From: Sterolibacterium sp.
GTDB taxonomy: Bacteria; Pseudomonadota; Gammaproteobacteria; Burkholderiales; Rhodocyclaceae
NCBI GenBank assembly: GCA_019105045.1
Contig: JAHRWT010000115.1
Coordinates: forward strand, 1-35,191
Direction: 5' to 3'
Length of the DNA: 35,191 nt
The notes beneath the pieces were generated by a model. The model was not told the origin of the DNA, made no database searches, and was given only the letters and a program-made list of their open reading frames with translations. The position numbers and the translations under genes were made by a program. Of this stretch, positions 24,283 to 32,333 are shown piece by piece. Positions within the stretch are counted from its first letter, which is position 1, and the number at the start of each line of letters is the position of its first letter.

Positions 24283-24304
24283 TCGGGCTTGCCGAAGGAC
24301 GTTC

Positions 24305-25669
24305 ATGTTTGAAAAAATCCTCATCGCCAATCGCGGAGAGATTGCCCTGCGTATCCAGCGCGCCTGCCGCGAAATGGGCATCAAGACCGTGGTGGTGCAC
24401 TCACTGGCCGATACCGAAGCAAAGTACGTCAAGCTGGCGGATGAATCGGTGTGCATCGGGCCGGCACCCTCCAGTGCAAGCTATCTGAACATTCCGGCCA
24501 TCATCTCGGCGGCCGAAGTCACCGATGCCGAGGCGATTCATCCCGGTTACGGTTTTCTTTCGGAAAATGCCGGTTTTGCCGAGCGGGTGGAAAAATCCGG
24601 TTTCGTTTTCATCGGCCCACGGCCGGAAACCATCAACCTGATGGGTGACAAGGTCAGTGCCAAGGACGCCATGAAGGCGGCGGGCGTGCCCTGCGTGCCC
24701 GGTTCGGATGGCGCGCTGCCGGAAGAGCCCAAGGAAATCATCCGCATTGCCCGCAGCATCGGCTACCCGGTCATCATCAAGGCAGCCGGTGGTGGCGGTG
24801 GGCGCGGTATGCGCGTGGTGCATACCGAAGCGGCGCTGCTGAATGCCGTGGCCATGACGCGCACCGAAGCGGGGGCGGCCTTCGGCAATCCGACGGTGTA
24901 CATGGAAAAGTTTCTCGAAAATCCGCGCCACATTGAAATCCAGGTGCTGGCCGACAGTTTCAAGAATGCCATCCATCTGGGTGAGCGCGATTGCTCCATG
25001 CAGCGTCGCCACCAGAAAGTCATCGAGGAAGCGCCGGCTGCCGACATCAATCGTCGCGCCGTGGCTCGGCTGGGTGAGCGCTGTGTCGAAGCCTGCAAGC
25101 GCATCAACTATCGCGGTGCGGGCACCTTCGAGTTCCTCTACGAAAACGGCGAGTTCTATTTCATCGAAATGAACACGCGGGTGCAGGTTGAACATCCGGT
25201 GACCGAAATGGTGACCGGCATCGACATCGTCCAGGCGCAGATCCGCGTTGCCGCCGGTGAAAAACTCTGGCTGCGTCAGCGCGACATCGAGTTGCGCGGC
25301 CATGCCATCGAGTGCCGCATCAATGCCGAGGATCCGTTCAAGTTCACGCCTTCGCCGGGCAGGATCACCAGCTATCATCCGCCTGGTGGCCCGGGCATTC
25401 GCGTCGATACGCACATGTACCAGGGCTATACCATTCCGCCGCATTACGATTCGATGATCGGCAAGGTCATCACTTACGGTGATACGCGCGAACAGGCGAT
25501 TCGCCGTATGCATATCGCTCTGTCGGAAATGGCCATTGAAGGCATCAAGACCAATATTCCGCTGCACCAGGAATTGATGCAGGATGCCAACTTCGCCAAA
25601 GGGGGCACCAGTATCCATTATCTCGAAGCCAAACTCGCCGCCAGGGAAGAGGCGACGAAAGGCAAATAG
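24305..25669 (+). CDS. accC: Biotin carboxylase subunit of acetyl-CoA carboxylase
   Basis: 454 residues, standard length. The enzyme carboxylates AccB-bound biotin with ATP and bicarbonate. The N-terminal domain starts [16 protein letters not shown], and [15 protein letters not shown] follows. The ATP-grasp glycine loop [14 protein letters not shown] is at about 159-172. Catalytic segments [35 protein letters not shown] and [12 protein letters not shown] are all intact. The C-terminal [19 protein letters not shown] completes the fold. It sits between accB and prmA in the same orientation. accA and accD are not in the window, as is normal for this group. Confidence 0.98.
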   Translation: MFEKILIANRGEIALRIQRACREMGIKTVVVHSLADTEAKYVKLADESVCIGPAPSSASYLNIPAIISAAEVTDAEAIHPGYGFLSENAGFAERVEKSGFVFIGPRPETINLMGDKVSAKDAMKAAGVPCVPGSDGALPEEPKEIIRIARSIGYPVIIKAAGGGGGRGMRVVHTEAALLNAVAMTRTEAGAAFGNPTVYMEKFLENPRHIEIQVLADSFKNAIHLGERDCSMQRRHQKVIEEAPAADINRRAVARLGERCVEACKRINYRGAGTFEFLYENGEFYFIEMNTRVQVEHPVTEMVTGIDIVQAQIRVAAGEKLWLRQRDIELRGHAIECRINAEDPFKFTPSPGRITSYHPPGGPGIRVDTHMYQGYTIPPHYDSMIGKVITYGDTREQAIRRMHIALSEMAIEGIKTNIPLHQELMQDANFAKGGTSIHYLEAKLAAREEATKGK

Positions 25670-25678
25670 GTTATCGCC

Positions 25679-26599
25679 GTGTGGCTCTCGGTTGCCCTGC
25701 CTGCCGCCGCGCAATATGCCGACATGTTGTCGGATGCGCTGATGGCGCAAGGTGCGCTGTCCGTCAGCGTCGAGGACGCGCAAGCCGGTACGGCTGAAGA
25801 AACGCCCCAGTTTGGTGAGCCGGGCTGCCCGACCACGCCGCTGTGGCAACACAGCCGGGTGATTGCCCTGTTCGATGGTGCAACACCATTGGCGACATTG
25901 ACGGCGCAGCTGGCGGCCGCCTGCCAGGCGTGTGGCATCGAACTGCCCGATGCGCTGGCAATCGAGGAAGTGGCTGAAGAAAACTGGGTGCAGCTGACCC
26001 AGGCCCAGTTCGATCCCATCCGCATCAACGACCGATTGTGGATCGTGCCTTCCTGGCATGATGCGCCTGACCCGGCGGCAGTCAATCTGGTGCTCGACCC
26101 GGGCATGGCCTTTGGCACGGGTTCGCATCCGACCACCCGGCTGTGTCTGGAATGGCTGTGTGATGAACTGCAAACAGGTCAGCGCGTGCTCGACTATGGC
26201 TGTGGCTCGGGCATCCTGGCGATTGCCGCTGCGCGGTTGGGTGCCGGAGCGGTGCTGGGTGTGGATATCGACGACAATGCCCTGACCGCCGCCCGTGACA
26301 ATGCGGCGATCAACCAGGTGGCGCTGGCCTTGCGCCATTCGCGTGAACCGCTGGAAGAAACTTTCGATTGCGTGTTGGCCAACATTCTCACCAATCCACT
26401 CTGCGTGCTGGCGCCGCTGCTGACTGCCCGCCTGGCACCGGGCGGCCGGCTGGTGCTTTCGGGCGTGCTGGAAAGCCAGACCGGGCAGGTGATTGCCGCC
26501 TATGCACCCTTCATCGATTTGCGTGCCGGCGCTGTGCTGGATGGCTGGGTAAGACTGGAAGGCGCGCGTGACCAGGCAACCGGGGAGGTTGGCTCATGA
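25679..26599 (+). CDS. prmA: Ribosomal protein L11 methyltransferase
   Basis: 306 residues, usual PrmA length. It trimethylates lysines and the N-terminus of ribosomal protein L11 using S-adenosylmethionine. The N-terminal L11-recognition domain (WLSVALPAAAQYADMLSDAL) is followed by the Rossmann methyltransferase core: GMAFGTGSHPTTRLCLEWL, the SAM loop DYGCGSGILAIAA, acidic VDIDDNAL, and NILTNPL in place of the commoner NILAGPL. The start is GTG at 25679, nine bases after the accC stop, where the family's WL opening begins. The stop overlaps the following ATG by four bases. Confidence 0.96.
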   Translation: MWLSVALPAAAQYADMLSDALMAQGALSVSVEDAQAGTAEETPQFGEPGCPTTPLWQHSRVIALFDGATPLATLTAQLAAACQACGIELPDALAIEEVAEENWVQLTQAQFDPIRINDRLWIVPSWHDAPDPAAVNLVLDPGMAFGTGSHPTTRLCLEWLCDELQTGQRVLDYGCGSGILAIAAARLGAGAVLGVDIDDNALTAARDNAAINQVALALRHSREPLEETFDCVLANILTNPLCVLAPLLTARLAPGGRLVLSGVLESQTGQVIAAYAPFIDLRAGAVLDGWVRLEGARDQATGEVGS

Positions 26600-27579
26600 T
26601 ACAGACGTGCTGTCCAGCCTGTGCGACTGTTTTTCGCGTCACGCCAGAGCAGCTCAGATTGCGCCAGGGCAGGGTACGTTGCGGCCAGTGCCAGCAGGTG
26701 TTTGATGCCCTGGCCGGGCTGGTCGAAGTCGCAGTGCCGCCACCCGAACTGCCACCCAGTATGTCAGCCGCCGATCACCCGGCGGAGCGGGCCATCACCG
26801 AAAACGTGGCAGGCGATGAAGACACGCTGAGTGCGCCAGGCAACGAGGGTGATTTTGCCGTCGGCTCGGCGGCAGCGGTCGAGGCAATCGCTGCGCTGGA
26901 ACTGCGCGCCATCCCTGAACCGGCAGCATCCGCAGAAGTTGCAGAAGTTGCAGAAGTTGCAGAAGTCACGGAAATTGCGGAAGTCACGCAAGTCAAGGAA
27001 GTCACGGAAGTTGCAGCATCGCCATCAAGCGCGCCACCTGCAGCGCGTCATGTGGCGTCATTGCACGATGAAGTGGTTGCTGCGGGTCATCCCTGGCCGT
27101 GGGTGCTGGCCAGCCTGCTGGCGATGCTGTTGCTGTCATTCCAGTTGTTGATCCATTTTCGCAGCGAAGCGCTGGTGCTTGCTCCCGAGTTGAGGCCCGC
27201 CTTGCAACTGGCCTGCGCGGCGCTGGGTTGCGATTTGTCGTTGCCGCGCCAGCCAGAGCAGCTCAGCATCGAGGATTCCGACCTGCATCCCGATGTGGCC
27301 GATCAGGAGAAATTGACACTGACCGCCACGCTGAAAAATCGGGCGTCGTTTGCCCAGCAATTGCCGCATCTTGAATTGACGTTGACTGATGCCTATGACC
27401 AGCCGCTGCTGCGCAAGGCGATTGCTCCGGCTGACTATCTGCCATCCGCCACCTTGCAGGCATTGCAAACCGCAGGTTTTGCATCGCGCAAGGAGCTGTC
27501 CATCCAGCTCAGTCTGTTGCCGGAAGCAAGCATCCGCGCCAGCGCGGCGGGCTATCGGCTGTACCTGTTTTATCCTTGA
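26596..27579 (+). CDS. Zinc-ribbon (MJ0042) and DUF3426 membrane protein with a repeat-encoded linker
   Basis: 327 residues. The N-terminal zinc ribbon has CPAC (Cys6, Cys9) and CGQC (Cys29, Cys32) in the MJ0042 pattern. A long acidic low-complexity linker follows (about 45-165), then one membrane segment (WVLASLLAMLLLSFQLLIHF, about 168-187) and a DUF3426 periplasmic domain (ELRPALQLACAALGCDLSLPR and so on). Gene order prmA-DUF3426 with a 4-bp ATGA overlap is typical of betaproteobacteria. The function is unknown; such zinc-ribbon/TM proteins are sometimes proposed to sense or regulate, without proof. Nine 9-bp units at 26932-27012 encode the run of Glu-Val-Ala/Thr triplets in the linker (residues about 113-139). 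Confidence 0.9.
   Translation: MIQTCCPACATVFRVTPEQLRLRQGRVRCGQCQQVFDALAGLVEVAVPPPELPPSMSAADHPAERAITENVAGDEDTLSAPGNEGDFAVGSAAAVEAIAALELRAIPEPAASAEVAEVAEVAEVTEIAEVTQVKEVTEVAASPSSAPPAARHVASLHDEVVAAGHPWPWVLASLLAMLLLSFQLLIHFRSEALVLAPELRPALQLACAALGCDLSLPRQPEQLSIEDSDLHPDVADQEKLTLTATLKNRASFAQQLPHLELTLTDAYDQPLLRKAIAPADYLPSATLQALQTAGFASRKELSIQLSLLPEASIRASAAGYRLYLFYP
26932..27012. repeat. 9-bp tandem repeat, nine copies, inside the DUF3426 gene
   Basis: The first three units are GCAGAAGTT, then GCAGAAGTC, and five further units diverge (ACGGAAATT, GCGGAAGTC, ACGCAAGTC, AAGGAAGTC, ACGGAAGTT). Sequence decay runs from exact copies at the left to degenerate ones at the right, as expected from recent expansion at one edge. 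Each unit adds three residues (Ala/Thr/Lys-Glu/Gln-Val/Ile) to an acidic linker. Confidence 0.9.
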
Positions 27580-27644
27580 TCGCTGTGCTGCATTCCTGAA
27601 CCAGATACTGCAAAATGCAGGCGTCATCATTTTCCAGTCCTCTC

Positions 27645-28580
27645 ATGAAAACACTGATCTGCGGTTCCCTGGCCTACGACACCATCATGGTGTTTCCCGA
27701 TCGTTTCAAGGAGCACATCCTGCCCGAGAAGATCCACATGCTCAACGTGGCTTTTCTCGTGCCCGACATGCGTCGTGAATATGGCGGCTGTGCCGGCAAC
27801 ATTGCCTATACGCTGAACCTGCTCGGTGGCCAGCCGCTGATCATGGCCACCGTCGGCGAGGACAGTCTGCCCTACCGGCAACGGCTGCAATATCTGGGGC
27901 TGGATGCCACGCATGTGTGCGAAGTCCGCGACAGCTTCACGGCGCAAGCCTTCATTACCACCGATCTGGATGACAACCAGATCACGGCCTTCCATCCCGG
28001 CGCAATGAATTTCTCGCATCAGAATCATGTGGCCGACGCGCATGACGTGACACTGGGCATTGTCGCTCCGGATGGTCGCGACGGTATGCTGCAGCACGCG
28101 CGGGAATTCCACGCTGCCGGCATACCGTTCATTTTTGATCCCGGCCAGGGCCTGCCGATGTTCAATGGCGAAGAATTGCTCGATTTCCTGAAACTTGCCA
28201 CTTATTGCACGGTCAACGACTACGAAGCCGAGTTGATGTGCCAGCGTACCGGCAAATCAGTGAACGAACTGGCTGCCCTGCTGCATGGGCTGATCATCAC
28301 GCGGGGAGGCGAAGGATCGGATATTTATACTGCGGCAAGCTGCATCCATATTCCCGGTGTCAAGGTCGAGCATCTGGTTGATCCCACCGGTTGCGGTGAT
28401 GCTTACCGCGCCGGTTTGCTGTACGGTATTGCTCATGGTTGGGAATGGGAAAAAACCGGCCGCCTGGCTTCCTTGATGGGTGCCATCAAGATTGCCCATC
28501 GAGGCGGGCAGAACCACAAACCAACGCGCCAGAACATTGCGGCGCTTTATCAGCAGAATTTCGGAGCCGCGCTCTGGTAG
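27645..28580 (+). CDS. PfkB-family carbohydrate/nucleoside kinase (adenosine-kinase-like)
   Basis: 311 residues. PfkB (ribokinase-like) enzymes phosphorylate sugars or nucleosides with ATP. The opening MKTLICGSLAYDTIMVF, the first signature GGCAGNIAYTLNLLGG and the anion-hole/catalytic motif DPTGCGDAYRAG (catalytic Asp252) are clear. Cys replaces the usual Ala in GAGD, a variant I associate with the adenosine-kinase-like proteobacterial subgroup. The ATG at 27645 is used because the family starts there; an upstream in-frame ATG at 27615 adds ten unlike residues. Substrate specificity is not settled by sequence. It follows the DUF3426 gene at 65 bp and precedes a lipoprotein gene at 44 bp. Confidence 0.92.
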   Translation: MKTLICGSLAYDTIMVFPDRFKEHILPEKIHMLNVAFLVPDMRREYGGCAGNIAYTLNLLGGQPLIMATVGEDSLPYRQRLQYLGLDATHVCEVRDSFTAQAFITTDLDDNQITAFHPGAMNFSHQNHVADAHDVTLGIVAPDGRDGMLQHAREFHAAGIPFIFDPGQGLPMFNGEELLDFLKLATYCTVNDYEAELMCQRTGKSVNELAALLHGLIITRGGEGSDIYTAASCIHIPGVKVEHLVDPTGCGDAYRAGLLYGIAHGWEWEKTGRLASLMGAIKIAHRGGQNHKPTRQNIAALYQQNFGAALW

Positions 28581-28624
28581 GCGGTTTTTTGATGGGTGTT
28601 GTCCGTCGTCAAAAGGAGAGCGAC

Positions 28625-29101
28625 ATGTCGCAAAAATTGCAAGCAACGAGACTCAGTCTGCTGTTTGCTGCCCTGCTGGGCAGCATGGTGCTGGCCGGCT
28701 GTGCCACCAGTCAGTCCGGCAGCAGCTACACGCCAGCCCAGGCGCAACGCGAAATGACCGTGCGCATGGGTGTGGTCGAAAGCGTGCGGCTGGTCACCAT
28801 TTCCGGCACGCAGTCCGGCGCGGGCAGCGCGACGGGCGCGGTACTGGGTGGTCTGGCCGGCAGCAGCATGTCCTCGGGCAGCCGCCGCTCGGCTGCCGGG
28901 GCAGTCATCGGCGCCGTGGGTGGCGCCGTGGCGGGGCATATGCTTGAAGAGGGCGTCACCAAAAAACAGGGGCTGGAAATCACCGTGCGCTACGACAATG
29001 GCACGCTGGGTGCCATCACCCAGGAAGCCGATGAGTCCTTCAACGTCGGTGACCGTGTGCGCGTACTTTCCGGCGGCGGCGTGACGCGAGTGGCACGCTG
29101 A
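28625..29101 (+). CDS. Outer-membrane lipoprotein with a glycine-zipper 2TM domain (SlyB/Pcp-like)
   Basis: 158 residues. A lipoprotein signal ends in MVLAGC (Cys26), so the mature protein is lipidated; Ala-Thr at +2/+3 favours outer-membrane sorting. The mature part holds a glycine-zipper hairpin (GAVLGGLAGSSMSSGS and AAGAVIGAVGGAVAGHML) and then a beta-rich C-terminus (LEITVRYDNGTLGAITQEAD, DRVRVLSGGGVTRV). This matches SlyB, Pcp and the rickettsial 17-kDa antigen group, envelope-integrity proteins. AAGGAGAGCGAC before ATG sets the start at 28625. It ends the rightward cluster that began at aroQ. Confidence 0.93.
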   Translation: MSQKLQATRLSLLFAALLGSMVLAGCATSQSGSSYTPAQAQREMTVRMGVVESVRLVTISGTQSGAGSATGAVLGGLAGSSMSSGSRRSAAGAVIGAVGGAVAGHMLEEGVTKKQGLEITVRYDNGTLGAITQEADESFNVGDRVRVLSGGGVTRVAR

Positions 29102-29130
29102 TGCTGTCCGTGATCCGCTGATCCAGTGAA

Positions 29131-29157
29131 CGACCCGGTGCCGGTGGCCCCGGGTCG
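29131..29157. terminator. Hairpin between convergent lipoprotein and apaH genes
   Basis: CGACCCGG and CCGGGTCG form a perfect 8-bp GC stem with an 11-base loop in the 79-bp convergent gap. A clean T-run is missing on both sides (CTTGATG follows), so strength is uncertain. Confidence 0.55.
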
Positions 29158-29180
29158 CTTGATGTACCGTTGCTTGATGT

Positions 29181-29990
29181 TTACGCCGCCGTAACCTGAA
29201 ACAATGCCCGGTCCTCCAGGCGCACGGCGCTGAGCTGCCGGCCCCAGACGCAGCCGGTATCCAGCGCGATCAGGTTTTCGGTGAGCTTGAGTCCCAGCGC
29301 CGACCAGTGGCCGGTCACCAGCACATGATCGGCACTCTGCCGATGCGGCACGGCAAACCAGGGCAGATAACCCGGCGGGGCCGTGGTGGTTTCGCCCTTG
29401 CTGTGAAAGTCCATGACCCCCGTCGCCGTGCAGAAACGCAGGCGGGTCATGGCATTGACGATGACGCGCAGGCGCGGCCAGCCGCTGAGTTGCTCATCCC
29501 AGGCGGCAGGCTGGCTGCCCCACAGATGGGCAAGAAATTCACTGTGGTTTGCGCTGCGCAAGGCCGTCTCGACTTCGCCGGCCAGGCCGACAGCCTGCGC
29601 CACGCGCCACTGCGGCAGCAGTCCGGCATGTACCATGACATGTTCGTCAGCGACGTGCAGCATGGGCCGCTGGCGCAGCCAGTGCAGCAGCTCCTCGCGA
29701 TCGGGCGCATCGAGTATGGGTGTCAATGTGTCATCGGCGGCTTGGCGGTTCTGTTTTGCATGGCCGGCCGCCCGCATCAGCAGATACAGGTCATGATTGC
29801 CCAGCACCGTGATGGCGGCCGGCCCCAGTTCGCGCACGCAGCGCAGCACGTCGAGTGACTGCGGGCCGCGATTGACCAGGTCGCCGACCAGCCAGAGTTC
29901 ATCGGTCGTCGGATCGAAACGGATGAGATCGAGCAGCTGGCGAAACTCGCGATAGCAGCCCTGAATGTCGCCGATGGCGTAGCGTGCCAT
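29181..29990 (-). CDS. apaH: Symmetrical bis(5'-nucleosyl)-tetraphosphatase
   Basis: 269 residues, near the E. coli length. ApaH splits Ap4A into two ADP, limiting this stress-associated dinucleotide, and also removes Np4 caps from RNA. Metallophosphatase motifs are complete: GDIQGCYREF, GDLVNRGPQS, GNHDLYLL, and VMVHAGLLPQW. The C-terminal LDTGCVWGRQLSAVRLED is typical of ApaH. Starting at 29990 places MARYAIGDIQG at the N-terminus; a frame reaching 30134 is an extension into the capD gene. It begins 11 bp after the capD stop, so the two are probably one transcript. The HIT protein elsewhere in the window may act on the same class of dinucleotide. Confidence 0.96.
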   Translation of the reverse strand: MARYAIGDIQGCYREFRQLLDLIRFDPTTDELWLVGDLVNRGPQSLDVLRCVRELGPAAITVLGNHDLYLLMRAAGHAKQNRQAADDTLTPILDAPDREELLHWLRQRPMLHVADEHVMVHAGLLPQWRVAQAVGLAGEVETALRSANHSEFLAHLWGSQPAAWDEQLSGWPRLRVIVNAMTRLRFCTATGVMDFHSKGETTTAPPGYLPWFAVPHRQSADHVLVTGHWSALGLKLTENLIALDTGCVWGRQLSAVRLEDRALFQVTAA

Positions 29991-30001
29991 GCGTCGTTTT
30001 C

Positions 30002-31846
30002 TCAGTGCTGCGCTGGCCGGTATTCGGCCACCCAGTGCCGCAAGGCTGCCTTGACTTCGGCTTCGTCCACATGGTCCTGCGCCAGCCAGTCCAGCAGTTC
30101 CGCCAGCCAGGCCGCATCTTCCTGTTCTGCCCATCCGCTATTGTCAGCACGCGCCACGCGCAGCTTGGGATGCGGCGTGGGCAAAGTCTGTTCGCTGTCG
30201 GCCAGCAGTTCTTCATAGAGTTTCTCGCCCGGACGCAGGCCGGTGAATTCGATCCGGATATCGTTTTCGCTGAAGCCGGAAAGACGGATCATGTCACGCG
30301 CCAGATCGGCGATGCGCACCGGCTCGCCCATGTCGAGGACGAAAATCTCGCCACCTTGCGCGCTGTCGCCGCCCATCAGTCCGGCCTGCAGCACCAGCTG
30401 CGCGGCTTCGGGGATCAGCATGAAATAGCGGATGATGTCGGGATGGGTGACGGTGAGCGGGCCGCCACGGGCAATCTGTTCGCGAAACAGCGGAATCACG
30501 CTGCCACTGCTGCCCAGCACGTTGCCGAAGCGCACCATGATGAAGCGTGTGGTCTGCTGTTGTCGGCCCAGCGTCTGGCACAGTCGCTCGGCCAGCCGCT
30601 TGGTTGCGCCCATGACGTTGGCCGGATTGACCGCCTTGTCGGTGGACACCAGCACGAAGCGGGCAACGCCATGATCCAGCGCCGCGCGGGCAACCTGGTA
30701 AGTGCCCAGCACATTGTTGCGCACTGCCTGCCAGGCATTGCCGTTTTCCATCATCGGTACGTGCTTGTAGGCGGCGGCATGGAAAACCACGTCGGGACGA
30801 TGCTGACGAAACACTTCCTGCAGGCGCCGGCTGTCGCGCACATCACCAATGACGCAGACGATTTCCAGCTGCGGCCAGTCGGTGAGAAACTGGCGATCCA
30901 GCGCATAGAGCGCAAACTCCGAGATTTCGAAGAGCACCAGCTGACGCGGGGCGAAGTGGGCAATCTGGCGGCACAGCTCGGCACCGATGGAGCCACCGGC
31001 GCCGGTCACCAGCACCACCTTGTCGGTCAGCATGTGGTGCAGACCGGCTTCGTCAAGCTGTACCGGATCGCGGCCCAGCAGATCTTCCAGTTCGAATTTG
31101 CGTATCTGCGAAATAGCCACCCGCCCGGACAGCAGATCGTCAAAGGACGGTACCGTCAATACGGTGATGCCGGCCTGGCCGGCCGCTTCGCTGATGCGGC
31201 GACGCAAGGCATGTGGCGCGGAAGGTATCGCCAGGATGACCTGCTGGATAGCGTGGGCCCGGGCCTGGGCCACCATGTCATCAATCGCGCCCAGTACCGG
31301 CACGCCATGCAGCAGGCGGCCCTGCTTGCGCGCATCATCATCCAGCAGGCCGACCACATGCCATTGTTGCCTGGCTTCCAGCTCACGCAACAGCAGCAAG
31401 GCGGCCTCACCCGCGCCCAGCATCAGCACCGGCTCGCCAACCACGGCGCGCAGCTTGAGCAGGTGGCCGTCTTTCCAGGAACGATAGATGAAGCGGCTGC
31501 CGCCAAGAAACATGATCAACAACAGCGGATAAAGCACCAGCACCGAACGCGGCACATTCATCAGGATCTGCAGCATGTAGAGCAGCAGGGGCAGCAACAT
31601 CGCTCCGCCGATGCCCGAGAGCACGATGCGTTTCAGATCGGGCAGGCTGGCAAAGCGCCAGATGCCGCGATACAGGCCCAGTTGCCAGGAAATGAGCGTC
31701 TGCAGGGGCAGCACGGCCAGCAGTGTGGCCATCATGCTGGCGGCGAATTCGTCGGGGATGGCGAAATTGAAACGCAGCCAGTACGCCATCAACCAGGCCA
31801 GGGCAGTGGCTGTCAGATCGTGAAAGATGACCAATAGGATACGCAT
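30002..31846 (-). CDS. Membrane-bound NDP-sugar 4,6-dehydratase (CapD/WbpM/FlaA1-like)
   Basis: 614 residues. The N-terminus has four membrane helices (about 7-25, 40-57, 78-95 and 100-117), then a Rossmann-like CoA-binding-type domain (LMLGAGEAALLLLRELE), then the catalytic SDR domain with VVLVTGAGGSIGAELCRQI near 278. Signature segments HAAAYKHVPMME and FVLVSTDKAVNPANVMGATKR follow. Members convert UDP-GlcNAc to the 4-keto-6-deoxy sugar used for O-antigen, capsule or glycoprotein sugars such as QuiNAc or bacillosamine. The SDR tyrosine of YxxxK is replaced by Met in the MGATK segment, which is normal in this subfamily. The start at 31846 is chosen because the first membrane helix begins there; the upstream extension is low-quality sequence. 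No glycosyltransferases are adjacent. Confidence 0.93.
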   Translation of the reverse strand: MRILLVIFHDLTATALAWLMAYWLRFNFAIPDEFAASMMATLLAVLPLQTLISWQLGLYRGIWRFASLPDLKRIVLSGIGGAMLLPLLLYMLQILMNVPRSVLVLYPLLLIMFLGGSRFIYRSWKDGHLLKLRAVVGEPVLMLGAGEAALLLLRELEARQQWHVVGLLDDDARKQGRLLHGVPVLGAIDDMVAQARAHAIQQVILAIPSAPHALRRRISEAAGQAGITVLTVPSFDDLLSGRVAISQIRKFELEDLLGRDPVQLDEAGLHHMLTDKVVLVTGAGGSIGAELCRQIAHFAPRQLVLFEISEFALYALDRQFLTDWPQLEIVCVIGDVRDSRRLQEVFRQHRPDVVFHAAAYKHVPMMENGNAWQAVRNNVLGTYQVARAALDHGVARFVLVSTDKAVNPANVMGATKRLAERLCQTLGRQQQTTRFIMVRFGNVLGSSGSVIPLFREQIARGGPLTVTHPDIIRYFMLIPEAAQLVLQAGLMGGDSAQGGEIFVLDMGEPVRIADLARDMIRLSGFSENDIRIEFTGLRPGEKLYEELLADSEQTLPTPHPKLRVARADNSGWAEQEDAAWLAELLDWLAQDHVDEAEVKAALRHWVAEYRPAQH

Positions 31847-32095
31847 CGGCTCGGGCGGGTGGGATGAAAATGCGTCAATCCGGACGATGGAGAGGCGGAA
31901 ACTGACGCAGTTGGCATTATGCCGCAGCCGGCAGCTTGCCGATGGAATGGATGAGGCCAAGATCGGCCAAAGCCGGATAAGCGCCCGTTAAGCCCCTGAT
32001 TTTGGCGCGTCCGGCCCGCCTGGAAAAGGGCAGGATAGGCCCTCGGCATTTTGTCTTGCCGCTCAATCTTGCATCAGGAACCACTGGAGTACGCC

Positions 32096-32311
32096 ATGAT
32101 CATCGAAACCGTCGAACTGGTCTCCCTGCCCAATGCCCCCGCCTGGCAGGAAAAAATCTATCGGGCCCACCTGGATACAGGGGATGATGTTGATCTGTTT
32201 CAGCAGCTCTGGGATGTGCCGCTGGCGCCGGAAAGTCTGGTCGGCCTGACCGTCAGCCAGGCACGTGAACGGCGGAAGGCGAAGATTCTGGCAGTGGCCA
32301 CCAGCCGATAA
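32096..32311 (+). CDS. Small acidic protein of unknown function, 71 residues
   Basis: I do not recognise it. The ATG is preceded by GGAG at a six-base spacing, a better start than the TTG at 32051. The product has 71 residues, no signal peptide or cysteine. An acidic helix-rich first half (QEKIYRAHLDTGDDVDLFQQ) is followed by a basic tail (ARERRKAKILAVATSR). It lies in the divergent space between capD and the sulfotransferase gene, 22 bp before the latter and in the same orientation, so the two are likely co-transcribed. Coding confidence rests on the ribosome binding site, spacing and codon usage like its neighbours. Confidence 0.6.
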   Translation: MIIETVELVSLPNAPAWQEKIYRAHLDTGDDVDLFQQLWDVPLAPESLVGLTVSQARERRKAKILAVATSR

Positions 32312-32333
32312 CCCGGACGCCAGGAATGTTTGG

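Noticed and set aside
24401-26338. 645-codon open frame on the minus strand spanning accC and prmA
   Set aside because: It crosses two well-defined genes and their junction, and its translation has no domain; it is antisense to intact accC and prmA.
7276-27012. CRISPR array
   Set aside because: The repeats are 7 or 9 bp in direct head-to-tail contact, with no spacers and no cas genes.
29984-31837. 617-codon open frame on the plus strand opposite the CapD-like gene
   Set aside because: Low-complexity His/Gln-rich translation antisense to a clear NDP-sugar dehydratase with all motifs.
32051-32095. TTG start at 32051 for the 71-residue protein
   Set aside because: The ATG at 32096 has GGAG at a correct distance; the TTG has no ribosome binding site.
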